DNA of 64,000 bases from Megasphaera sp. UBA1696 (lineage in GTDB: Bacteria > Bacillota > Negativicutes > Veillonellales > Megasphaeraceae), in NCBI GenBank assembly GCA_002319965.1, contig DCJQ01000035.1, positions 13,104 to 77,103 of the forward strand. Reading direction: 5' to 3'. The position numbers and the translations under genes were made by a program. The notes beneath the pieces are model-generated. The model was not told where the DNA came from, made no database searches, and saw nothing but the letters and a program-made list of their open reading frames with translations. Below, piece after piece: positions 8,553-17,333 of the stretch. How positions within the stretch are numbered: the stretch's first letter is position 1; each line of letters opens with the position of its first letter.

Positions 8553-9503
8553 TTATGCTTGGTATTTGTGCAGGTACGAGGCGTAATAAAATTCATCGGT
8601 CGTCATATTCGCAAAGCGCATCCCTTCGATAATTCCCAAAAATCCCGGAATGAAAGTCCAGCAAAACAAGGCATAAACATAGCCTCGGGTATTTCTCTTC
8701 ATATAAAAATGATGAATGCCAAAGGAACCTAAAAAGAAGGCCAGGGCTGCCGTAATCAGCCGCTCTTCATTGATCTTATGGCGCAGTTCCGGCGTAATGG
8801 ATGAAAAGGTTCCGTCCGTATAGGCATCGAAGCGACGGGCTGCCCGCTGTTTCCACGCAGAAAAAGCATTTTTCTTTCTCCGGCCCTGGCCGGAGGCCCC
8901 TTCCCGATAAACGCCTCGGTTCGCCAAATTACGGGTCATGGCGACGACTTCCCCGTCAATGACCTGCAGTTCCCCCTGGAGGACTTCCGTAAATTGATTC
9001 TCATAGGCCGTATCCATCTGAAGGAGCAAGTCTCTTACCTTCTGCTTAGTCGTGACCACCTTCTGTGTCTTAAGACCGGTTGCGTCGAGCTGCTTATACT
9101 TATGTACTAAAAAGACGGCCCGGTCCTGGTAGTAGTTAATAAAGGGCTCGGCCAAGGGGATCCGTTCCGGATATTGCTTCAAATAGTAGAGGAGATTGCG
9201 GGCAATATGCTGCATATTGGCAGTCGTCTCGCAAAGAGACGGATCGGTCAAGCCCCATCGCTCGCCTTCCATGCGATTAAAATCAGCCACAGCCTTTTCA
9301 AAAGCTGCGTCATATTGACCGGCCGACTTTCCCTTGCGTCGTGTCAGTTTTAAGGACAGTCGGCGCGGCTGCCGTTCCAACCGATAGAGAATATAAAGGG
9401 AAAGGACGATGCCTATCGCTCCGATCAGACGTCCATAAAAGAACCAAGCCCCGCCGCCAATGGCCATACATAAAAACGAAAAGACGTATAAAATATACTT
9501 CAA
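8553..9503 (-). CDS. XpaC-like and TM2-domain membrane protein
   Basis: A 316-residue protein. Residues ~1-40 hold two membrane segments. Residues ~65-195 resemble the XpaC (5-bromo-4-chloroindolyl phosphate hydrolysis) domain: a helical region with FINYYQDRAVFLVHKY and TKQKVRDLLLQMDTAYE. Residues ~240-316 are a TM2 domain with AFFLGSFGIHHFYMKRNTRGY. The Arg/Lys-rich linker (~200-225) should be cytoplasmic. XpaC proteins are poorly characterised, and the TM2 addition is uncommon as far as I recall. The gene stands alone, and the function is unknown. Confidence 0.65.
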   Translation of the reverse strand: MKYILYVFSFLCMAIGGGAWFFYGRLIGAIGIVLSLYILYRLERQPRRLSLKLTRRKGKSAGQYDAAFEKAVADFNRMEGERWGLTDPSLCETTANMQHIARNLLYYLKQYPERIPLAEPFINYYQDRAVFLVHKYKQLDATGLKTQKVVTTKQKVRDLLLQMDTAYENQFTEVLQGELQVIDGEVVAMTRNLANRGVYREGASGQGRRKKNAFSAWKQRAARRFDAYTDGTFSSITPELRHKINEERLITAALAFFLGSFGIHHFYMKRNTRGYVYALFCWTFIPGFLGIIEGMRFANMTTDEFYYASYLHKYQA

Positions 9504-9577
9504 ATGAATACCTCCTTCATCACCTGTTCTTTATTGTACCAAAGTAGGGGCGGTCATGCAAAAGTCCGGCCACAAAC

Positions 9578-9617
9578 AGAAAAACCCCCGCACGAGTCCC
9601 AAGAGAGGTGCGGGGGG
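9578..9617 (-). terminator. Terminator of the gpmI-cggR-pgk-tpiA operon
   Basis: GC-rich stem of about 9 bp (CCCCCGCAC at 9585-9593 pairing with 9608-9616), followed on the minus strand by TTTTTCTGTTTG. It sits just downstream of tpiA. Confidence 0.85.
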
Positions 9618-9631
9618 AAAGAAACTTCAAT

Positions 9632-10393
9632 TTATTTTACAACCGCATTGTTGATGATGGCTAAGAAGTCATCGGCTTTAAGGCTGGCACCGCCGACGAG
9701 GCCGCCGTCGATGTCGGCAGAACCGGTCAGTTCAGCAACGTTGCCGCCTTTGACGCTGCCGCCGTAGAGGACGGATACGTCTTCAGCTGCAGCTTCACTG
9801 TAGAGAGCTGCCAATTTTTTACGGATAATGGCGCAGACTTCTTCAGCCTGAGCAGCGCTGGCCGTCTTGCCCGTGCCGATAGCCCAGATCGGTTCATAAG
9901 CGATGACGACTTTCTTGATGTCAGCTTCCGAAATACCTTTGAGGGCATTTTCGATCTGGCCTTCGATCCAAGACTGCATGATGCCTTCTTCGCGCTGTTC
10001 CAACGTTTCGCCGCAGCAGACGATTGGTGTCAAGTTGTGAGCGAGGGCTGCTTTCGTCTTTTTGTTGACCGTTTCATCGGTTTCATTGAAGTAGGTCCGG
10101 CGTTCCGAATGGCCGAGGATAACATGTGTTACGCCGATATCGACGAGCATGGCCGGCGAAACTTCGCCCGTGAAGGCACCCTTTTCTTCCCAGTGCATGT
10201 TCTGGGCAGCGACATGGATGGCAGTGCCCTTGGTCATTTCAACGGCCGTCGAAAGGTACGGGAAAACGGGAGCAATGACGACTTCAGCTTTTACGTCTTT
10301 GGGCATTTTTTCAACGAGGCCCTGGATCGTAGCCTTGGCATCCGCGCCTAAATGATTCATTTTCCAGTTACCGGCAATAATAGTTTTACGCAT
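9632..10393 (-). CDS. tpiA: Triose-phosphate isomerase
   Basis: A 253-residue glycolytic enzyme interconverting dihydroxyacetone phosphate and glyceraldehyde 3-phosphate. All catalytic elements are seen: Lys in GNWKMN, His in LGHSERR, and Glu in AYEPIWAIGTG. The ATG at 10393 with AAGGAGG upstream is preferred over an upstream in-frame start that would add a 16-residue glycine-rich tail. It is the last gene of the gpmI-cggR-pgk-tpiA operon and is followed by a strong terminator. Confidence 0.96.
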   Translation of the reverse strand: MRKTIIAGNWKMNHLGADAKATIQGLVEKMPKDVKAEVVIAPVFPYLSTAVEMTKGTAIHVAAQNMHWEEKGAFTGEVSPAMLVDIGVTHVILGHSERRTYFNETDETVNKKTKAALAHNLTPIVCCGETLEQREEGIMQSWIEGQIENALKGISEADIKKVVIAYEPIWAIGTGKTASAAQAEEVCAIIRKKLAALYSEAAAEDVSVLYGGSVKGGNVAELTGSADIDGGLVGGASLKADDFLAIINNAVVK

Positions 10394-10502
10394 AATCAAT
10401 TTTCCTCCTTGGCCAGATTGGCCCGGCCCCTGTCCGTTCATTCCGTCATAACAGGAGAATCTCCGGGCATCCGGCGTACGTATATGAATAGTATGAAACG
10501 GC

Positions 10503-11684
10503 TTATTTATCGCTCAAAGCAACGACGCCCGGGAGCTGTTTGCCTTCGAGGTATTCGAGGGAAGCACCGCCGCCCGTCGAAATGTGGCTGATCTTATCGG
10601 CAAGGCCGGTCTTGTTGACAGCCGAAACGGAGTCACCGCCGCCGACGATGGAAACAGCGTCGGAATCAGCAACGGCTTTAGCAACGGCTTCGGTGCCTTT
10701 GGCGTAGTTTTCCATTTCAAATACGCCCATAGGTCCGTTCCAAACGATGAGTTTCATAGAAGCCAATTCTTTCGCGAAGAGTTCCTGGGTCTTGGTGCCG
10801 ACGTCGAGGATCATCCAATCGGCCGGAACGGCATCGACAGAAACGACTTTGTGATCGGCATCGTTTTTGAACTCAGCAGCGACCATGACGTCGACCGGCA
10901 GGAGCAGTTTCGTACCCTGTTCTTTAGCCTGGGCAATGAGTTCTTTTGCCAAGTCGATTTTATCGGCTTCGACGAGGGATTTGCCGATGCCATAACCCTG
11001 AGCGGCCAAGAAGGTGTTGGCCATGCCGCCGCCGATGATCATGAGATCGACTTTCGGCAAGAGGTTGGAAATAACTTCGATCTTATCGGATACCTTAGCA
11101 CCGCCGATGATGGCTGCGAAAGGATGAGCCGGGTTATCGACAGCACCGCCGATAAAGCGGATTTCTTTTTCGAGGAGGAAGCCCGAAGCCATGGGCAGGA
11201 ACTGAGTGATGCCGGCTACGGAAGCGTGGGCACGGTGGCAGCAGCCGAAAGCATCGTTGATACCGACTTCAGCCAAGGAAGCGAGCTGACGAGCGAAGTC
11301 TTCGCCGTTCTTTTCTTCTTCCTTGTGGAAGCGGAGGTTTTCCAAGAGGAGCACTTCGCCCGGTTTGAGGGCATCGGCCATGGCTTTCGTTTCAGCACCG
11401 ACGCAGTCGGGAGCGAATTTGACGTCGACGCCGAGGAGTTCAGACAGGCGTTTTGCGACCGGTTTCAAAGAATATTTTTCGACAACCTGTCCCTTCGGAC
11501 GGCCGAGGTGGCTGGACAAGATGACAGCCGCATTGTGTTCGAGCAAGTATTTGATCGTCGGCAGCGTCTTCTGAATACGCGTATCGTCGGTGATGTTGCA
11601 GTTTTCGTCAAGAGGTACGTTAAAGTCTGCACGGACAAAAACGCGTTTGTTTTCGACATTGACGTCGGTGATTGTTTTTTTCAT
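10503..11684 (-). CDS. pgk: Phosphoglycerate kinase
   Basis: A 393-residue cytoplasmic kinase transferring phosphate from 1,3-bisphosphoglycerate to ADP. It has the N-terminal RVFVRADFNVPLD, substrate arginines in LSSHLGRPKG, and the nucleotide-binding Gly-rich GGGDSVSA near the C-terminus. Length is normal. It starts 19 nt after cggR and is separated from tpiA by ~110 nt with no obvious promoter. Confidence 0.96.
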   Translation of the reverse strand: MKKTITDVNVENKRVFVRADFNVPLDENCNITDDTRIQKTLPTIKYLLEHNAAVILSSHLGRPKGQVVEKYSLKPVAKRLSELLGVDVKFAPDCVGAETKAMADALKPGEVLLLENLRFHKEEEKNGEDFARQLASLAEVGINDAFGCCHRAHASVAGITQFLPMASGFLLEKEIRFIGGAVDNPAHPFAAIIGGAKVSDKIEVISNLLPKVDLMIIGGGMANTFLAAQGYGIGKSLVEADKIDLAKELIAQAKEQGTKLLLPVDVMVAAEFKNDADHKVVSVDAVPADWMILDVGTKTQELFAKELASMKLIVWNGPMGVFEMENYAKGTEAVAKAVADSDAVSIVGGGDSVSAVNKTGLADKISHISTGGGASLEYLEGKQLPGVVALSDK

Positions 11685-11703
11685 GAATAGGTTCCTCCTC
11701 TAA

Positions 11704-12726
11704 TTAAAGCAGTTGTATGATTTTTTCAGCCGCCCCTTCATCGGTGACCAGCGTGCCCGTATGGCAGGCCCGCATGACGCCGACGATGGCTTCAGCTTTG
11801 CTGGCACCGCCGGCTACGGCGATGACGTGAGGGTGATATTTAATTTCTCGCAGTGAGATACCGATATTATTCGTTCCGTATAAGATTTTGCCGTCGAGGC
11901 CGCAGTAGCAGCCCAAAGATTCTCCGCAGGCGCCGAGGCTGTGCAGGGCATCGCGCTGAAGCGTCGTCATCCCCCGTTTTCGGGCCATGCGGTCGGCTCG
12001 GCCAATGCCAAAGATAACGACTTGCGCCCGAGCCGTCATGGCGACGTTTTCCTGGGTTTGACGGTCGGCCTTCAGCATCATCTGCAGGGCAGAATCACTG
12101 AGTCCTTCAGGGATATGAATCATACGGTATGAGCTGTGTGTCTTGGCAGCGACATTGGCAGCAATATAGTTGGCCTGTACTTCAACGTGGTTTCCCATAC
12201 TGCCCCGAGCCGGCAAAATGGTCACATTAGCTAAGCATTCCGGCAGCATCCGGGCCACTTCGGCCATAGTCGAACCGCCGCTGATGGCGACGGTATCGAC
12301 GCTGCCAAAGAGATCGTTTAAGAGCAGGGCACCGCGGCGCCCCAACTCTTCCTTCGCAGTCTTATCGCTGTCGCTGTCACCGGGAACGATGTAGACATTT
12401 TTCAGGCCCAGCTTCTGCCGGATCTGACGCTGGATATCATCGAGGTTATTGAGACGCAGAAAGCATTCCAAGAGGTCCGGCATGAGCCGCTTTCCTTCCG
12501 GCTCCATAGCAATGCCCAGCGTCGTAAAGCGGACGATGCCGCTGCGGCGCAGCACGTCGACATGAGAGCGGACGACGCGTTCGGAAAGCCCGGAAAGTCC
12601 GGCTAAGGTCCGGCGTCCTACCGGTTCGGCATCGGCAATATGCCGCAATAGTAAATATCGTTCCTTAATGGTCCCCATAACATCGGGAGCTATTTTTTGA
12701 AAGATACTCAGCGTATCTTGTTCCAT
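11704..12726 (-). CDS. cggR: CggR-type central glycolytic genes regulator (SorC family)
   Basis: A 340-residue regulator with an N-terminal winged helix (~15-70) and a C-terminal SorC sugar-phosphate-binding domain. The sugar-binding region has ISGGSTMAEVA (~150), PARGSMGNHVE and a final VAGGASKAEAIVGVM. CggR of Bacillus represses glycolytic genes and is relieved by fructose 1,6-bisphosphate. Here it sits between gpmI and pgk rather than ahead of gap. A GAGAGAG site precedes the ATG. Its likely targets are this operon and gap, but no classical CggR operator was recognised. Confidence 0.85.
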   Translation of the reverse strand: MEQDTLSIFQKIAPDVMGTIKERYLLLRHIADAEPVGRRTLAGLSGLSERVVRSHVDVLRRSGIVRFTTLGIAMEPEGKRLMPDLLECFLRLNNLDDIQRQIRQKLGLKNVYIVPGDSDSDKTAKEELGRRGALLLNDLFGSVDTVAISGGSTMAEVARMLPECLANVTILPARGSMGNHVEVQANYIAANVAAKTHSSYRMIHIPEGLSDSALQMMLKADRQTQENVAMTARAQVVIFGIGRADRMARKRGMTTLQRDALHSLGACGESLGCYCGLDGKILYGTNNIGISLREIKYHPHVIAVAGGASKAEAIVGVMRACHTGTLVTDEGAAEKIIQLL

Positions 12727-12768
12727 CTTACTCTCTCCCTTCGCAATGCGGCAGAACGATGGAAATCA

Positions 12769-14292
12769 TCATTGATCAATCAGGCTCTTGCCTGTCATTT
12801 CACTGGGAATATCCATGCCGGCCAGGGTCAGCATCGTCGGAGCGACATCGGCTAAGATGCCGTCGTGGAGATGATCATTTTTGTGTTCTTCACTGACCAA
12901 GATGCACGGTACGTGATTGGTCGTATGTGCCGTATAGGGGCTGCCCGTTTCGGGATCCGCCATTTTTTCCGCATTGCCGTGGTCCGCAATGATCAGCAGC
13001 TGGCCGTCGACGGCACGGAGGGCGTCGACGATTTTGCCGACGCAGGTATCGACCGTTTCAACTGCTTTGACAGCTGCTTCAAAGACGCCCGTATGACCGA
13101 CCATGTCGGCATTGGCAAAGTTGAGCATGATCATGTCGTATTTATCGGCTTTGATCTGTTCGATGACCTTTTCCGTAACGATAGGTGCATTCATTTCCGG
13201 CTGCAGGTCATAGGTTGCGACCTTCGGAGACGGTACTAAAATGCGGTCTTCGCCCTGGTTCGGTTCTTCTTCGCCGCCATTGAAGAAATACGTAACGTGA
13301 GCGTATTTTTCCGTTTCAGCGATGCGAAGCTGGGTCTTGCCGGCTTTAGCCAAGACTTCGCCCAAGGTATGGGGGATCCGTTCTTTGTCGTAGACGACAT
13401 GGGCCGGAAGATCGTCTTCATAACGAGTCATGGTCGCAAAGTAGACGTCCAATTTCTTCGGGCGCGGGAATTCGGCAAAGTCAGGAACGACGAAAGCCGT
13501 CGTCAGCTGACGAGCTCTATCGGGGCGGAAGTTAAAGAAGACGACGCTGTCTCCATCTTCAACGGGGTGTTTACGGATGACCGTCGGGACGACGAATTCA
13601 TCGGAAACGTCGGCTTCATAAGAATGTTTCAAGCACGTATCTGCATCTGGTTCCTGCGGTCCTTCAGCCAAGGCTACGGCATCGTAAGCTTTTTCAACAC
13701 GTTCCCAGCGTTTATCGCGGTCCATGGCGTAATAACGGCCGCTGATGGTAGCGATTTCGCCGACGCCGAGTTCGGCGCATTTATCTTCAAGTTCCTTCAA
13801 GAATTCGCCGGCACTGCGGGGCAATACATCGCGGCCGTCGAGGAAGGCATGGATATAGACTTTTTTCAAGCCAAAGCGTTTGGCCATTTCAAGGAGGCCG
13901 AAGAGGTGCTTTTCACTGCTGTGAACGCCGCCGGGAGAGACGAGACCTAATAAGTGAAGGGCCGAATCATTCTTCTTGGCGTTTTCCATGGCACCGACCA
14001 GAGCCGGCTTTTCAAAGAAGGGACCTTCTTTGATGTCTTTCGTGATTTTGGTCAAGGCCTGATAGACGATACGGCCGGCACCGATATTGAGGTGACCGAC
14101 TTCGGAGTTGCCGATCTGGCCGTCCGGCAAGCCGACATCTTCACCAGAAGCACCGAGGAAAGAATGGGGATATTCTTCCCAAAGTTTCGGCAGAACCTTG
14201 AGGTCTGCCTGGGCTACGGCATTATCTTTTTGGATATCGCTGCAGCCAAAACCATCCATGATGATTAACATTACTGGTTTTTTGTTTGCCAT
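12769..14292 (-). CDS. gpmI: 2,3-bisphosphoglycerate-independent phosphoglycerate mutase
   Basis: A 507-residue Mn-dependent mutase interconverting 3- and 2-phosphoglycerate. Metal site Asp is in LIIMDGFG, the phosphorylated Ser is in NSEVGHLNIGAG, and the C-terminal metal ligands are in LLIIADHGNAEKM and AHTTNHVP. Length is typical. It is the first gene of the gpmI-cggR-pgk-tpiA unit and begins only ~40 nt after the gap terminator, with no clear promoter of its own, so read-through from gap is likely. Confidence 0.95.
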   Translation of the reverse strand: MANKKPVMLIIMDGFGCSDIQKDNAVAQADLKVLPKLWEEYPHSFLGASGEDVGLPDGQIGNSEVGHLNIGAGRIVYQALTKITKDIKEGPFFEKPALVGAMENAKKNDSALHLLGLVSPGGVHSSEKHLFGLLEMAKRFGLKKVYIHAFLDGRDVLPRSAGEFLKELEDKCAELGVGEIATISGRYYAMDRDKRWERVEKAYDAVALAEGPQEPDADTCLKHSYEADVSDEFVVPTVIRKHPVEDGDSVVFFNFRPDRARQLTTAFVVPDFAEFPRPKKLDVYFATMTRYEDDLPAHVVYDKERIPHTLGEVLAKAGKTQLRIAETEKYAHVTYFFNGGEEEPNQGEDRILVPSPKVATYDLQPEMNAPIVTEKVIEQIKADKYDMIMLNFANADMVGHTGVFEAAVKAVETVDTCVGKIVDALRAVDGQLLIIADHGNAEKMADPETGSPYTAHTTNHVPCILVSEEHKNDHLHDGILADVAPTMLTLAGMDIPSEMTGKSLIDQ

Positions 14293-14321
14293 TGTAGTGT
14301 TTTACTCCTTTTTGTAGTAAA

Positions 14322-14358
14322 GAAAAACAAAAGGGGCTGTCGCCGCAGCGACAGCCCC
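14322..14358 (-). terminator. Terminator between gap and gpmI
   Basis: Perfect 11 bp stem (14333-14343 with 14348-14358), 4 nt loop, followed on the minus strand by TTTTGTTTTTC. It would make gap mRNA more abundant than the downstream glycolytic genes. Confidence 0.85.
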
Positions 14359-14434
14359 TTTCAGCGCTTTTCGATGTTTCAATCTGATTTGTAACGGGAG
14401 GCTGTTTACCCGTTGGGAAATGCGTCGCTACAAA

Positions 14435-15463
14435 TTAGTGTTTGCTGTTGTAATCGTTCATTACGGCAATGAGGTTGAGGACCTTGTTGGAGTAACCGAT
14501 TTCATTGTCGTACCAGGAAACAACTTTGACGAACGTATCCGTAAGGGCGATACCGGCTTTAGCATCGAAAATGGATGTGAGCGGGCAGCCGAGGAAGTCG
14601 GAAGAAACAACGTCTTCTTCCGTATAGCCGAGGATACCTTTCAATTCGCCTTCGGAAGCTTTTTTCATAGCTGCGCAGATTTCATCGTACGTAGCCGGTT
14701 TTGCGAGGTTAACCGTGAGGTCGACGACAGAAACGTCGAGGGTCGGAACACGCATGGACATACCGGTCAATTTGCCATTCAATTCAGGAATGACTTTGCC
14801 TACAGCTTTAGCAGCACCCGTGCTGGACGGAATGATGTTGCCGGCAGCTGCACGGCCGCCGCGCCAGTCTTTCATGGAAGGACCGTCAACGGTTTTCTGA
14901 GTAGCCGTCGTGGAGTGAACGGTCGTCATGAGGCCGTCTTTGATGCCGAAAGCATCGTTGAGGACTTTAGCGATAGGAGCCAGGCAGTTCGTCGTGCAAG
15001 ATGCGTTGGAGACGATGGTCTGGCCTTTGTATGTGTCGGTGTTAACGCCGCAAACGAACATGTCTGCCTGACGGCCGTCTTCACCCTGTTTGGAAGGAGC
15101 GGAGAGAACAACATATTTAGCGCCTGCTGCCAAGTGTTTTTCAGCGAGGTCCATCGTGAGGAAACGACCGGTCGATTCAACGACGTATTCAGCGCCGACT
15201 TCGTCCCATTTGAGGTTAGCCGGATCCATTTCAGCCGTTACGCGGATCTTTTTGCCGTTGACGATGAGCTGGCTGTTTTTAGCGTCAACTTCAATCGTGC
15301 CATCGAAGCGACCATGCATGGTGTCGTATTTGAGCATGTATGCCAGGTATTCAACCGGGCCGAGGTCGTTGATGCCTACGATTTCAATATCATCGCGAGT
15401 CTGAGCTGCGCGGAAAACAAAACGACCAATACGACCGAAACCATTAATACCAACCTTAATCAT
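14435..15463 (-). CDS. gap: Glyceraldehyde-3-phosphate dehydrogenase (type I)
   Basis: A 342-residue NAD-dependent dehydrogenase. It has the Rossmann start IKVGINGFGRIGR, the catalytic Cys in SNASCTTNCLAP, and SWYDNEIGYSNKV at the C-terminus. The ATG at 15463 follows AAAGGAG; a longer in-frame start would add 31 residues unlike any GAPDH. It has its own promoter and terminator, just upstream of gpmI-cggR-pgk-tpiA. Confidence 0.96.
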   Translation of the reverse strand: MIKVGINGFGRIGRFVFRAAQTRDDIEIVGINDLGPVEYLAYMLKYDTMHGRFDGTIEVDAKNSQLIVNGKKIRVTAEMDPANLKWDEVGAEYVVESTGRFLTMDLAEKHLAAGAKYVVLSAPSKQGEDGRQADMFVCGVNTDTYKGQTIVSNASCTTNCLAPIAKVLNDAFGIKDGLMTTVHSTTATQKTVDGPSMKDWRGGRAAAGNIIPSSTGAAKAVGKVIPELNGKLTGMSMRVPTLDVSVVDLTVNLAKPATYDEICAAMKKASEGELKGILGYTEEDVVSSDFLGCPLTSIFDAKAGIALTDTFVKVVSWYDNEIGYSNKVLNLIAVMNDYNSKH

Positions 15464-15531
15464 TGTCGATACACTCCTTTTAAAAACGAAAATAACTTTT
15501 GTATATAATTCTAAGAACTTAAAGGCCTTGC

Positions 15532-15573
15532 TACTTACAATGTAAGTATGCCACATCGGGCCAAATTTTGCAA
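15532..15573 (-). promoter_or_regulatory. gap promoter with palindromic operator
   Basis: Minus strand: TTGCAA (15568-15573), 17 bp spacer, CATACT (15545-15550). A perfect 8+1+8 palindrome, TACTTACA-N-TGTAAGTA (15532-15548), overlaps the -10 and the expected transcription start. The position fits a repressor site. The cognate regulator is unknown; CggR is the obvious candidate by context. Confidence 0.6.
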
Positions 15574-15598
15574 TACCATGGACGCTTTACGTCCCAAT

Positions 15599-16360
15599 TT
15601 ATTGCATTCCCAAAGATGCGGCAGCGATACCGACGTATTCCTTGATGGCCAGGCAAGAATTGAGCAGGTAGGCCGATTGCGGTACGACGGTATAAGGTGA
15701 CCAAATAGGATTCATATTGCTGCGGTAGTCAGACGGATAGGGAATGAAGTCCATTCCTTCACGACTGAAGAACCGGGCTGCCCGCGGCATATGGAAGGCG
15801 CTGGTAACGACGATGGGCTTTTTCCAGCCCTGCTGACGACAAATTTCTTTAGAGAAAGCGGCGTTCTCTGCCGTATTTCGACTTTTATCGTCCATAAAAA
15901 TTCGTGGTTCGGGAACGCCGAGCGACAGGAGCATCCGCTTTTCAATCTGCGATTCATTGGCCTCACCTTCAAGGACCGTTCCACCGGATAACAGGATGGG
16001 CAGATGCTTAGCTTTTTCCAAGCGAAGGGCCGTCAGAAATCGGTTGGCCGCCGCGCTTCCCACTTGTCCCACCCCGTCGACGTCAGGGACCCCGGCTCGG
16101 GAGCCGCCGCCGAGAACGATGATGACGTCGCCGTCGAGGGCTTCTAGTGACGGTTGTTCATAGGCCATTTCCAAAGGGCGGATGAGGCTGTCTGAAACAG
16201 GCTCCGTCGATAACAGGTAGAAGACGGCCGTAATGACCAGCATGGCCCAGCGTCCGGCCTGCTTCTTTCGAAAGAGCAGGGCCGTCAAAATCATAAAGGC
16301 CAAAACAATGCCGCCTAAGGGCAAAATCCAAGCGTACATCCATTTAATAAGATATAACAT
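15599..16360 (-). CDS. YdcF/ElyC (DUF218) family envelope protein
   Basis: A 253-residue protein with two N-terminal membrane segments (~5-55) and a DUF218 domain (~78-245). The domain has DVIIVLGGGS, LPILLSGG, the conserved pair of acidic and Arg residues in DDKSRNTAENA, and VVTSAFHMPRA. ElyC/SanA relatives act in envelope polysaccharide or vancomycin-tolerance processes in diderm bacteria; the reaction is not settled. It lies alone between gap and tmRNA. Confidence 0.8.
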   Translation of the reverse strand: MLYLIKWMYAWILPLGGIVLAFMILTALLFRKKQAGRWAMLVITAVFYLLSTEPVSDSLIRPLEMAYEQPSLEALDGDVIIVLGGGSRAGVPDVDGVGQVGSAAANRFLTALRLEKAKHLPILLSGGTVLEGEANESQIEKRMLLSLGVPEPRIFMDDKSRNTAENAAFSKEICRQQGWKKPIVVTSAFHMPRAARFFSREGMDFIPYPSDYRSNMNPIWSPYTVVPQSAYLLNSCLAIKEYVGIAAASLGMQ

Positions 16361-16538
16361 GTAAGTGACACCTTCTTACGACTCTGTTTCGAGTCTGTTC
16401 GATGAGAGGCACTATCATAAAAAGAGGGATGCCCCATCATCGCTACTATTATATCATAAGACTTGCCGGAGACCAGTTGGCAATTTGTAAAATATATGTT
16501 ATACTTATTTTGAATCTCTATGGGGGTTCTCCATCCAT

Positions 16539-16889
16539 GGGGATGTAAAGGTTTCGACGTGGATGGTTGTATCATGAATAGCGAGCCGGGGTTTCATCTG
16601 CCCGTAAATCGGTGAACCTTTTAAATTAAACGCAAAAGAAAACAATTTTGCTTTAGCTGCCTAAGGGCGGCTAACGTCTCTTGCTGCTAATCCTGCGGGC
16701 AGTTTGCAGACGTCACTTAGCGGGATACCACATGGTTTTGCCTGGCAGCCGTGTCGGGAAACTCACAGGCTGGAATCGTCTAGTTTGTCCTTGTACGAAA
16801 ACGGTTTAAGATACTAACAAGGTCTGCGCTCGGAGAAGTTCATGGGGCAGCATTTACGGACAGGAGTTCGACTCTCCTCATCTCCACCA
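16539..16889 (+). ncRNA. ssrA: Transfer-messenger RNA (tmRNA)
   Basis: 351 nt. The 5' GGGGATG pairs with 3' CATCTCC, followed by an encoded CCA (16887-16889). The conserved GTAAAGGTTTCGACG follows the acceptor strand, and a T-arm (GGAGTTCGACTCTCC) precedes the 3' end. The tag frame starts at GCA 16632 and reads AKENNFALAA then TAA (16662-16664). It rescues stalled ribosomes and tags proteins for proteolysis. Confidence 0.97.
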
Positions 16890-16897
16890 AAGTCAAA

Positions 16898-16926
16898 GGA
16901 CTATCGTCACTCGATAGTCCTTTTTT
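16898..16926 (+). terminator. tmRNA terminator
   Basis: Stem GGACTATCG/CGATAGTCC (16898-16906 with 16912-16920), 5 nt loop, then TTTTTT. Confidence 0.9.
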
Positions 16927-16967
16927 ATTGAAAAAATACGTATATCCTTATTTTTTTCGTTTTATCC

Positions 16968-16996
16968 TTGACAAACCTTTTACACAGGTCTATGAT
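16968..16996 (+). promoter_or_regulatory. Promoter of the T-box/MFS transcript
   Basis: TTGACA (16968-16973), 17 bp spacer, TATGAT (16991-16996). Confidence 0.8.
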
Positions 16997-17004
16997 AGGG
17001 TGCA

Positions 17005-17282
17005 TAACTTAAACACGATATATTGACATTCGATGACGAGAAAGAGTACAGCTTTGCAAAAGCACACAGCGAGCCGGGTATGGTGAAAGCCGGCAGCCGG
17101 AGGAAGCATGGAAAATCATCTCTGAGAATTGCAGTTGAAATAAGTAAACTGCACCGTCTGATCCACGTTACAGGAAATGCGTATGATAGTACGTTACAAA
17201 GTGCCTTGCGTTTTTGGCAAGGAATATCGGGTGGTACCGCGGATATAAAACTTCCGTCCCTTTATGGGGCGGGAGTTTTTTT
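17005..17282 (+). promoter_or_regulatory. T-box leader upstream of MFS transporter
   Basis: Stem I starts near 17030 with the AGTA loop element (17045-17048). Its 3' side reads GAAAATCA (17111-17118) at the specifier loop, best parsed as specifier ATC (17115-17117, Ile) followed by A. The conserved antiterminator sequence GGGTGGTACCGCGG is at 17229-17242; its TGGT would pair with a tRNA ending in ACCA, which suits tRNA-Ile. A terminator (10 bp stem 17251-17260 with 17266-17275, then T-run) follows. The T-box class is certain. The Ile assignment depends on helix pairing done by eye, and Met or Asn cannot be excluded. Confidence 0.9.
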
Positions 17283-17333
17283 ATTTCATGTTTATCTTGT
17301 GACAATCTAACTTATTACTAGGAGGAATGCATC

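Noticed and set aside
10584..11690. Long plus-strand frame (368 codons) opposite pgk
   Set aside because: It is the mirror of the pgk coding sequence, has no ribosome site and a composition typical of antisense frames.
14420..15508. Long plus-strand frame (362 codons) opposite gap
   Set aside because: Antisense shadow of gap; the real gene has all catalytic motifs, and the frame shows no domain.
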